From NCBI GenBank assembly GCA_045114665.1, contig JBGUKW010000199.1:1-7200 (forward strand): a stretch of 7,200 nucleotides of DNA, read 5' to 3'. Of this stretch, positions 1 through 5,363 are shown in pieces. Source of the stretch: CADAWZ01 sp045114665. GTDB lineage: Bacteria > Vulcanimicrobiota > CADAWZ01. Below the pieces are notes generated by a model. That model was not told where the DNA came from, made no database searches, and worked only from the letters and a program-made list of their open reading frames with translations. The first letter of the stretch is position 1; the number at the start of each line of letters is the position of its first letter. The translations under genes and the position numbers were made by a program.

Positions 1-43
1 TGAAAGGTTATATTGAACAATAAATAAAGATATTTTATATTAA

Positions 44-202
44 AAATTTTACATATTATTTAATATTTTTAATATTTTTCATAACATAGCCTCTAAAGAT
101 TATCAACAATTTCAGGAAAAAATTAAAAATATGATTTTGTCAAAACATACAATAGAAAATTTACCAACAAAAATTGTGTTGACAGATAAAGGCACAAAAT
201 AA
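44..202 (+). pseudogene. Possible 3' remnant of an unidentified gene
   Basis: The frame is open from about position 44 to a TAA at 200-202. The first part is simple AT-rich sequence. From about position 89 the translation looks like ordinary protein: ASKDYQQFQEKIKNMILSK and then HTIENLPTKIVLTDKGTK. No start codon with a ribosome binding site precedes it; the only internal ATG (131) would give 23 residues and has no Shine-Dalgarno. I do not recognise the family. It could be the tail of a degraded or displaced gene that once preceded the hydrolase, or chance. It ends 17-20 bp before the hydrolase start. Confidence 0.22.
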
Positions 203-205
203 AAT
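179..205 (+). promoter_or_regulatory. Possible promoter of the hydrolase operon
   Basis: A perfect TTGACA (-35 type) lies at 179-184 and a TAAAAT (5 of 6 to TATAAT) at 200-205. The 15-bp spacer is shorter than the usual 17. Transcription would start near 212, almost on the Shine-Dalgarno, giving a nearly leaderless message. It may be a chance match in AT-rich sequence. Confidence 0.22.
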
Positions 206-213
206 TTTATTTT

Positions 214-219
214 GGAGGA
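214..219 (+). promoter_or_regulatory. Shine-Dalgarno deciding the hydrolase start
   Basis: GGAGGA directly abuts the first of two consecutive ATG codons (220 and 223). With zero spacing, the ATG at 220 can hardly be used. The ATG at 223, 3-4 nt away, is tight but workable, so 223 is preferred. Confidence 0.6.
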
Positions 220-222
220 ATG

Positions 223-1302
223 ATGACTAAATTTAAAATTTTTCTTGTAGTTTTGATTTCTTTGTTAATTCTAACATCGAGTGTTTTTGCAAAAAATATT
301 TCAAAAAGGAAGGAGCCATCAAAGATGAAAATTCAAAAATTAAATCTTGTCAAAGAATGGGATAAAACTTTTCCAAAAAGTGATAAGGTAAATCATCGCA
401 AAGTTACATTTGTAAATCGTTATGGAATTACACTTGCAGGAGATCTTTATGAACCTAAAAATATTGTCGGTAAAATGCCTGCAATAGCTATAAGTGGTCC
501 TTTTGGAGCTGTAAAAGAACAATCTTCAGGGCTTTATGCTCAGACAATGGCAGAGCGTGGATTTATTACACTTGCATTTGATCCATCCTTTACTGGCGAA
601 AGTGGAGGAGAACCAAGATATGTAGCTTCTCCAGATATAAATACAGAGGATTTTTCTGCTGCTGTAGATTTTCTTTCTGTCCAAGATAATATCGACCCAG
701 AACGCATTGGAATTATTGGAATTTGTGGTTGGGGAGGAATGGCAATAAATGCGAGTGCTATGGATACCCGTATAAAGGCAACTGTTGCTTCAACAATGTA
801 TGATATGACAAGAGTAACTGCAAAAGGTTATTTTGATGAAAATGATAATGAAGAATCAAGATATAATGCCAAAAAAGCAATGAATGAGCAGAGAACAGTT
901 GATTACAAGAATGGAAAATATGAACTTGCTGGTGGAGTTATCGATCCACTTCCAGAAGATGCTCCATATTTTGTAAAAGATTATTATGCCTATTATAAAA
1001 CACCTCGTGGCTATCATTCTCGTTCTTTAAATTCAAATGGCGGTTGGAATAAGACTTCAGCACTTTCTTTTATGAATATGCCAATTTTAGCTTATGCAGG
1101 TGAGATTCGTAGTGCTGTTCTGATTATTCATGGAGAAAAAGCACATTCAAGGTATTTTGGAGAAGATGCCTTTAAAAAATTGAAAGGCGATAATAAAGAA
1201 TTGATGATAATTCCAAATGCTTCCCATACAGACCTTTATGATCAAGTAGATATAATTCCATTTGATAAAATGGAAAAGTTTTTTAGAGAAAATTTGAAAT
1301 AA
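223..1302 (+). CDS. Exported alpha/beta hydrolase, dienelactone-hydrolase-like
   Basis: A complete protein of about 359 residues. Residues 2-23 form a signal peptide: Lys residues, a hydrophobic core (FLVVLISLLILTSS) and a VFA cleavage site. There is no lipobox Cys, so the protein is probably released to the periplasm or outside. The mature part has an alpha/beta hydrolase layout. It includes a strand-loop MPAIAISGPFG near 86-96, a segment FITLAFDPSFTGESGG near 115-129, and IGIIGICGWGGMAINA near 163-177. The last is the nucleophile elbow, with Cys168 in the nucleophile place as in dienelactone hydrolases. HGEKAHSRYFGED near 303-315 likely supplies the acid, and ASHTDLYD near 333-340 has the catalytic His335. 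Substrate is unknown; an ester, lactone or peptide-like bond is possible. The start was chosen by Shine-Dalgarno spacing. The FMN oxidoreductase follows after 24 bp, so they are likely co-transcribed. Confidence 0.85.
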   Translation: MTKFKIFLVVLISLLILTSSVFAKNISKRKEPSKMKIQKLNLVKEWDKTFPKSDKVNHRKVTFVNRYGITLAGDLYEPKNIVGKMPAIAISGPFGAVKEQSSGLYAQTMAERGFITLAFDPSFTGESGGEPRYVASPDINTEDFSAAVDFLSVQDNIDPERIGIIGICGWGGMAINASAMDTRIKATVASTMYDMTRVTAKGYFDENDNEESRYNAKKAMNEQRTVDYKNGKYELAGGVIDPLPEDAPYFVKDYYAYYKTPRGYHSRSLNSNGGWNKTSALSFMNMPILAYAGEIRSAVLIIHGEKAHSRYFGEDAFKKLKGDNKELMIIPNASHTDLYDQVDIIPFDKMEKFFRENLK

Positions 1303-1326
1303 TTTGCCAAGAAATAGGGAGAATTT

Positions 1327-1842
1327 ATGAAAGATATAATAATTTTGAATGGTTCAGGAAGAAAAAATGGCAGTACATCAAAGCTCATAAATGCTTTTAC
1401 TGAAGGGGCTAAAAATGCAGGAAACAATGTACAAGAATTTTTTCTTCAAAATATGAATATTCACGGTTGCCTAAATTGTGGCGGTTGCAAAAGAAATGGA
1501 AATCCTTGTATTCAAAAAGACGATATGGAGCGAATTTATGAATCATTTAAAACAGCAGATATAGTTGTATTTGCTTCTCCTATTTATTTTTGGACAATAA
1601 CTGGGACATTAAAAACAGCAACAGACAGACTTTATGCTTTATTTAACAAATTTGGAATGGAAAATTTCAAAAAAGAAAGTATTCTGATTTTAACGGCAGG
1701 AGCCCCATATTTTGATCAACCAGGAGATCCTGTTGAATGGTATAGAGGATTTTCAAAACAAATAGGTTGGAATAGTTTAGGGGAAATTTTAGGTGCTGAG
1801 AAAATAGAAGAAGCTAAAAAATTAGGGGAAAGTATTAAATAA
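1327..1842 (+). CDS. Flavodoxin-family NAD(P)H-dependent FMN oxidoreductase
   Basis: A complete 171-residue cytoplasmic protein of the small flavodoxin-like (FMN reductase) type. The N-terminal strand and phosphate loop LNGSGRKNGSTSKL (7-20) binds the FMN phosphate. A cysteine cluster follows, with Cys48, Cys51, Cys54 and Cys61 in the pattern CxxCGGCxxxGxxC, and then KDDMERIYESF. The segment FASPIYFWTITGTLKTATDRLY (82-103) is the family's flavin-contacting loop and helix. Members of this family transfer electrons from NAD(P)H to quinones, nitro compounds or other acceptors; the true acceptor here is unknown. AGGGAGAA at 1316-1323 gives a good ribosome binding site. It lies 24 bp after the hydrolase, so the two probably form an operon. 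No membrane segment or export signal is seen. Confidence 0.88.
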   Translation: MKDIIILNGSGRKNGSTSKLINAFTEGAKNAGNNVQEFFLQNMNIHGCLNCGGCKRNGNPCIQKDDMERIYESFKTADIVVFASPIYFWTITGTLKTATDRLYALFNKFGMENFKKESILILTAGAPYFDQPGDPVEWYRGFSKQIGWNSLGEILGAEKIEEAKKLGESIK

Positions 1843-1920
1843 TTTGTTTGTAACACTAAATATGCAACTATCCAATATATGTCTGCTTGTTTGGTTAATT
1901 AACTCAACTATCACAAAAAT

Positions 1921-1957
1921 TAACACAAAAATTTGACTATAGAAATTTTTTGTGTTA
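1921..1957 (+). terminator. Weak terminator-like hairpin after the flavoprotein gene
   Basis: TAACACAAAAATTT (1921-1934) pairs with AAATTTTTTGTGTTA (1943-1957) with one bulged base and an 8-nt loop GACTATAG. The stem is AT-rich and its T run lies inside the 3' arm, with only a short T-rich stretch after it. It is the best candidate for ending the hydrolase-flavoprotein transcript, but its strength is doubtful. Confidence 0.3.
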
Positions 1958-1983
1958 TATTTATAAACATACTAAAAAAATTT

Positions 1984-2010
1984 TTGTTATGAGCTGTAAG
2001 TTATTATAAT
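1984..2010 (+). promoter_or_regulatory. Putative promoter of the LRR lipoprotein gene
   Basis: A perfect TATAAT lies at 2005-2010 with TTGTTA (4 of 6 to TTGACA) at 1984-1989, a 15-bp spacer. The -10 sits at the centre of a 32-bp perfect palindrome, so a dimeric regulator bound there would cover the RNA polymerase site. Transcription would begin near 2016-2018, just before the hairpin at 2020-2060. Because the core reads ATTATAAT, a -10 is present on both strands. Confidence 0.4.
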
Positions 2011-2022
2011 AACTTACAGCTC
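1991..2022. repeat. Perfect 32-bp palindrome upstream of the lipoprotein gene
   Basis: The half-site GAGCTGTAAGTTATTA (1991-2006) is followed directly by its exact reverse complement (2007-2022). No T run follows, so it is not a standard intrinsic terminator. It may be an operator over the TATAAT at its centre, or a cruciform or RNA hairpin element. Its last three bases are shared with the next inverted repeat. Confidence 0.75.
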
Positions 2023-2060
2023 CTAACCCTGTTAATTTGTAAAATTAACAGGGTTAGGAG
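2020..2060 (+). promoter_or_regulatory. 19-bp perfect hairpin sequestering the lipoprotein Shine-Dalgarno
   Basis: CTCCTAACCCTGTTAATTT (2020-2038) pairs perfectly with 2042-2060 across a 3-nt loop (GTA). The 3' arm ends in AGGAG (2056-2060), which is the ribosome binding site 6 nt before the ATG at 2067. In RNA, the whole Shine-Dalgarno would be double-stranded, so translation should be low unless the stem is opened. The three basal pairs use CTC (2020-2022), which also closes the upstream palindrome, so the two structures compete. No U tract follows, which argues against a terminator. Confidence 0.65.
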
Positions 2061-2066
2061 AGCATA

Positions 2067-3551
2067 ATGAAAAAGCAAAAAGTCGCACTTTTATTTTTGT
2101 GTCTGTTTATCCTTGGCATATTTACTTCTGCTTGTGGTGGCGGTGGAAAAAATACACCGTCTGACAATTCTGCATATTACTATCTACTATCTCAACAAAA
2201 TGCAAATAATAATCAACCCTCTGAGCCAACTGTATCGCCAATACCTGAACCGACTGTATCACCAACACCTGAGCCAACTGTATTACCAACACCTGAGCCA
2301 ACCGTATTACCAACACCTGAGCCAACTGTATTACCAACACCTGTAACAGGTGAATTTGAGTTATCCCAATCAAGTTTTGCATTAAATGTTGGTGATAGTA
2401 CAAATATCACTGTTATGGTAAATAATGACAATGTAACCGACCAAGTCAAATATGATGTTGATGACGAAGATATAGCAACTGTTGAAAAGGGAGTTGTAAA
2501 AGGAGAATTTAAGGGAGGAACTGCAAATGTTACAGTTTCACTTGAAGGATCAAATATAGCCCCTGCAACTTTTACAGTAAATATAACAGATGACACAGAT
2601 GAAGAGGTTAAATTAAATGATGATGTACTCGATCAGCTTAATGAACTTGGAATTATTGCAAAAGGTTCTGCAGATAAAACAGAACTGACAGAAGCAAATA
2701 TCCCTGCTGTTTTTACTTATGGAGGAGTGAAAAAGAAGATAACAACTCTCGGATATGACACTTTTTTTAAATGTACTTTGCTAAAAACAGTAAAGCTCCC
2801 TAATAGCATAACAAACATTGAAGTAGGGCGTATGGTTCTCTTTCCAGATATAGGATATGCTGGAGAATATGATTGGGTTGCAACATTTCGCTATTGTAGT
2901 TCCCTTGAAAATGTAAATATTCCAAATAAAATAGAGAATCTTGTAGTTTGTACATTTGCTGAATGTTCATCTTTGAAAAATATAACACTTCCAGATTCTT
3001 TAAAGACAATAGGAGAAAAGGCTTTTGAAAATTGTAATTCAATACAAAATATTACTTTTCCAAAAAATTTAGAAGAAATAGGAACAAGAGCTTTTAGATG
3101 TTGTAAAGGATTGGAATGTATAGATTTTACACAATCTACAAATTTGAAAACAATTAAAGGTTCGTGTTTTATTGCTTGTTCTAAATTAAAAGAAGTTACT
3201 TTACCTGATACTGTAACAAGTCTTGGAGATAATGCTTTTGCACAATGCAGTTTATTAAAAATAGTTCATCTTCCTGTGAATTTGACAAGAATAGAACATG
3301 CAACTTTTAGTCAATGTTCATCTTTGGAAACTATTAATCTTTCAGAACTTACCAATTTAGAAACTATTGGAAATTATGCTTTTAATTACTGTTCAGGAAT
3401 ATCAAGGCTTGATATTCCTGATAGCGTTACAAGTATTGGAGAAAATTCGTTTTATAAAGTACAAAATATTTATTATAAAGAGCGTGATTCGTTAAAGACT
3501 GCAGGTTGTCCAAAATTTGGAGCAGACAATTATCATTATGTAACTGATTAA
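2067..3551 (+). CDS. BspA-like leucine-rich repeat lipoprotein with Big2-like domain
   Basis: A complete 494-residue predicted surface lipoprotein. Residues 1-22 are a lipoprotein signal peptide (KKQK, then a hydrophobic core) with lipobox FTSAC, making Cys23 the acylated residue. GGGG and a polar linker follow. Next comes a Pro-Thr-rich stalk at about 51-92, made of the 8-residue unit EPTVxPxP, and then a Big2/Ig-like domain at about 97-175. A cap module starts with VKLNDDVLDQL (181-191). From about 225 to 475 runs an array of about ten LRR_5/TpLRR repeats (AFxxCxSLxxIxLPxSLxxIG), with nine in-register Cys. A roughly 20-residue insertion (about 251-270) interrupts the first repeats. Members of this family often mediate binding to host proteins, other bacteria or surfaces; the ligand here is unknown. 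The start is fixed by AGGAG at 2056-2060, which lies in a hairpin. It stands alone, apparently monocistronic. Confidence 0.9.
   Translation: MKKQKVALLFLCLFILGIFTSACGGGGKNTPSDNSAYYYLLSQQNANNNQPSEPTVSPIPEPTVSPTPEPTVLPTPEPTVLPTPEPTVLPTPVTGEFELSQSSFALNVGDSTNITVMVNNDNVTDQVKYDVDDEDIATVEKGVVKGEFKGGTANVTVSLEGSNIAPATFTVNITDDTDEEVKLNDDVLDQLNELGIIAKGSADKTELTEANIPAVFTYGGVKKKITTLGYDTFFKCTLLKTVKLPNSITNIEVGRMVLFPDIGYAGEYDWVATFRYCSSLENVNIPNKIENLVVCTFAECSSLKNITLPDSLKTIGEKAFENCNSIQNITFPKNLEEIGTRAFRCCKGLECIDFTQSTNLKTIKGSCFIACSKLKEVTLPDTVTSLGDNAFAQCSLLKIVHLPVNLTRIEHATFSQCSSLETINLSELTNLETIGNYAFNYCSGISRLDIPDSVTSIGENSFYKVQNIYYKERDSLKTAGCPKFGADNYHYVTD
2223..2342 (+). repeat. Five tandem 24-bp repeats encoding a Pro-Thr stalk
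   Basis: There are five head-to-tail copies of a 24-bp unit, gagccaactgtattaccaac plus acct. Copies 3 and 5 are identical, copy 4 differs by one base, and copies 1 and 2 are more diverged. Each encodes EPTVxPxP (x = S or L; I once). The unit is a multiple of three, so copy-number changes would lengthen or shorten the stalk without a frameshift. Confidence 0.92.
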
Positions 3552-3575
3552 AGTATGAAAAAAAAATTTGGCGAA

Positions 3576-3755
3576 TTAAAATAAACAAAAATAATTATTA
3601 TAATACAAAATTAAAATATCTTTAAAAGGATAATTTTCATCCAAATAGTTATTAGGGGCTAAAATGATACTATCTTTTGAAAGTTTAGTAATATCAATAT
3701 CTTTGATATCTTTAACTTTTACTTCAATTTTTGCTAAATGATTTTCTAATATCAT
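3576..3755 (-). CDS. Possible small hypothetical protein (59 residues) or gene tail
   Basis: On the minus strand, an ATG at 3755 opens a 59-codon frame ending at TAA (3578-3576). The translation begins MILENHLAKIEVKVKDIKD and contains KDSIILAPNNYLDENYPFKDI, rich in Lys, Asp and Ile like the real proteins here. A 60-codon open frame is unlikely by chance in DNA this AT-rich, but not impossible. It follows the GIY-YIG gene on the same strand after 51 bp. No Shine-Dalgarno is visible before the ATG, and an in-frame TAA lies just upstream, so it may be a truncated gene's 3' end. I do not recognise the family. The rest of 3552-3806 shows nothing clear beyond a weak hairpin. Confidence 0.33.
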   Translation of the reverse strand: MILENHLAKIEVKVKDIKDIDITKLSKDSIILAPNNYLDENYPFKDILILYYNNYFCLF

Positions 3756-3776
3756 AGTTTATTAGGCTTGGAAATC

Positions 3777-3804
3777 AAATTTCTTTTGATGAGGAAATTT
3801 TTTT
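3777..3804 (+). terminator. Weak terminator-like hairpin in the convergent gap
   Basis: AAATTTC (3777-3783) pairs with GAAATTT (3794-3800) over a 10-nt loop and is followed by four more T on the plus strand. It could stop transcripts coming from the lipoprotein gene before they enter the oppositely oriented nuclease gene. The stem is short and AT-rich, so confidence is low. Confidence 0.25.
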
Positions 3805-3806
3805 AG

Positions 3807-5108
3807 TTATTGTTGTGCGAGATCTTTTAATGATTTGCCGTTTTTATCTTTCCAAGTTTTTGGACCACTTACACTATTTCCTGCTACAAAACCAGCAGAA
3901 CGAGATGAAGAATAAAACAATATATCTTCTTTCAAAATGTATGAAGAATCGATTTTATCTTTATGTTCTTCTCTTGACTGTATTATTTCTTTGCTACAGC
4001 TATTTGTTATTGTTGGATTTATTTTACTACCTTTTAAAACTAAAAATCCATCATTAGTTCTTATACATTTTGCATCTGCTTCTTTATAGGTCATATATAG
4101 TAAATTATCATTATTTACAATTGGAATTTTTATATTTTCTAAAGAAAAATTTGGTTCTTCTTTCCAATCTTTACCGCTGACTGAACTACCCGTTATAAAT
4201 TTTGCTATACCACTTGGAAATTTTAAATTGTCTAATTTTATATCTTCTAATAATATCCCATCAGAATTAATTTTATCTTTATATTTGTTTCTTTCTTTTA
4301 TTATATATTCATCACAGCTTTGTTTTGTGTCAGGAGAAATTTTAGAACCTTTTAGCAAAATAAATTTTTTATCATTTATTTTTTTGAGATAAGCTGTTTC
4401 TTTTTTATATGTATAAGAATAATATACAACATCCCTATCAATTGCAACTGGAATTTCTGAAATTGGTTTTTCTTGTTGTGTCTCTTGAGTTGGTATATTA
4501 CTTGCAACTGTGTTTTCAGAAATTGTAGATTCATTAAATTGGTTACTTATGATTTCATCTGCATTAATAGGTTCAAAAACTTTATATCCTAAAATTTCTG
4601 TAAAAAGTTTTACATATTTTACAAATTCTTCAAGTTGGCTTTCTTTTTCTTCATTTGGATTTCCTATTTCTGGTTCTTTGTTATTTAGTACATAATATCT
4701 ATTAGCTATTTTTGCTAAATTATAAAATTTGTTTTCAAGATAATTTAGATCGTCAGTATCTATTGAATCTGTATCTTTTATTGTAAAAGCAATGGCTTCA
4801 GTCCAATCATTAATATTTATATTTTGATTATTTTGATTTTTATGTGTTTCTAATATACGCCCTAACAGACCATTCCCATTTGCTCTTTTGATTGCTTGAC
4901 CGACATATATAGTTGGTTTATTTTCTTTATTTTTTCCAAAAAGAAAATAGATACCAAGTTTTTTTAGAGGTTCCATTTCTTTTGCTTCATTAATTTTATC
5001 TTTAGGTATTTTATATGCAATTCCGACCCAATTTTTAGTTGCACATTTTATTCTGCCTTTTAAGTCTCCATCCATTAAATATAGATTTATCGCTTTAGTA
5101 TTACTCAT
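3807..5108 (-). CDS. GIY-YIG nuclease-family protein with two DUF4357-like domains
   Basis: A complete 433-residue cytoplasmic protein. Residues about 50-145 form a GIY-YIG endonuclease domain: LGIYFLFG (GIY at 52-54), IYVGQA (the YIG equivalent at 68-70), GLLGRILETH with the conserved Arg84, and LNYLENKFYNLA with the likely metal-binding Glu125. A conserved helical segment QLEEFVKYVKLFTEILGYKVFEP (158-180) follows, then a Ser/Thr/Gln-rich linker (about 181-225). Two DUF4357-like repeats follow (about 240-325 and 340-430). Each contains FxxLKGSKIxPxxxxSC, KDKI, a GILLEDI/YILKEDI segment, then GxSVSGxxxWK. Proteins of this architecture are DNA-processing or restriction-associated enzymes of poorly known role; I infer no specific function. 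GAGGA (plus-strand positions 5118-5122) lies 9 nt before the ATG and supports the start. A small CTCG-AAAAA-CGAG hairpin partly overlaps this site. All likely catalytic residues are present. Confidence 0.85.
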   Translation of the reverse strand: MSNTKAINLYLMDGDLKGRIKCATKNWVGIAYKIPKDKINEAKEMEPLKKLGIYFLFGKNKENKPTIYVGQAIKRANGNGLLGRILETHKNQNNQNININDWTEAIAFTIKDTDSIDTDDLNYLENKFYNLAKIANRYYVLNNKEPEIGNPNEEKESQLEEFVKYVKLFTEILGYKVFEPINADEIISNQFNESTISENTVASNIPTQETQQEKPISEIPVAIDRDVVYYSYTYKKETAYLKKINDKKFILLKGSKISPDTKQSCDEYIIKERNKYKDKINSDGILLEDIKLDNLKFPSGIAKFITGSSVSGKDWKEEPNFSLENIKIPIVNNDNLLYMTYKEADAKCIRTNDGFLVLKGSKINPTITNSCSKEIIQSREEHKDKIDSSYILKEDILFYSSSRSAGFVAGNSVSGPKTWKDKNGKSLKDLAQQ

Positions 5109-5213
5109 TTTTTCACTTCCTCGTTTTTCGAGATTCTCTTTTATACTTTTATAAGTTCCTAAATTTCCCCTTTTTATTTAAAATGTTTTTTTGTATCAGT
5201 CCATTTTTTTTAT

Positions 5214-5232
5214 AATGACAAAATCTGTCATT
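5214..5232. promoter_or_regulatory. Inverted repeat, candidate operator in divergent region
   Basis: AATGACA (5214-5220), a 5-bp spacer AAATC, and TGTCATT (5226-5232) make a perfect 7-bp inverted repeat. It lies immediately upstream of the extended -10 box at 5239-5247, across the expected -35 to -20 region of the promoter driving the second LRR gene. The symmetric TGACA-N5-TGTCA form suits a dimeric regulator. The divergently read GIY-YIG gene starts about 105 bp away and could also be affected. Confidence 0.4.
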
Positions 5233-5238
5233 GTAATT

Positions 5239-5247
5239 TGCTATAAT
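5239..5247 (+). promoter_or_regulatory. Extended -10 promoter for the second LRR gene
   Basis: TGCTATAAT is a perfect extended -10 (TGnTATAAT). No good -35 is visible at the usual distance, which is normal for extended -10 promoters. Transcription would start near 5254, leaving a leader of about 47 nt to the ATG at 5301 or 110 nt to the ATG at 5364. Confidence 0.5.
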
Positions 5248-5348
5248 AGAAGAAAATTATTTTCTGTAAGGGAATATAGACGGAAGAGATATAAACTGAA
5301 ATGATTGATTTTATTGATTATAATCTTCCAAGATTGAATAAAGAACAA

Positions 5349-5354
5349 AGAGGA
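5349..5354 (+). promoter_or_regulatory. Ribosome binding site favouring the ATG at 5364
   Basis: AGAGGA lies 9 nt before the ATG at 5364. The in-frame ATG at 5301 has only a poor GGAAGAG at 5282-5288, 12 nt away. The later start is preferred, though the earlier one is not excluded. Confidence 0.5.
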
Positions 5355-5363
5355 CGAGTGAAA

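Noticed and set aside
1894..1903. Short palindrome GTTAATTAAC after the flavoprotein gene
   Set aside because: It is only 10 bp and AT-rich, and such matches are expected by chance here.
1991..2060. The two inverted repeats as intrinsic terminators of the flavoprotein operon
   Set aside because: Neither is followed by a T run, and the second ends inside the ribosome binding site of the next gene, so regulatory roles fit better.
2213..2596. Minus-strand open frame of 127 codons with Gly-Val-Thr-rich repeats
   Set aside because: It is antisense to the Pro-Thr repeats and Big2-like domain of the lipoprotein. Its repetitive composition is a by-product of the 24-bp repeat, and it has no ribosome binding site of its own that I can see.
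3552..3580. Hairpin just after the lipoprotein stop (AATT-TGGCG-AATT)
   Set aside because: It has only four A-T base pairs and no following T run, too weak to call a terminator.
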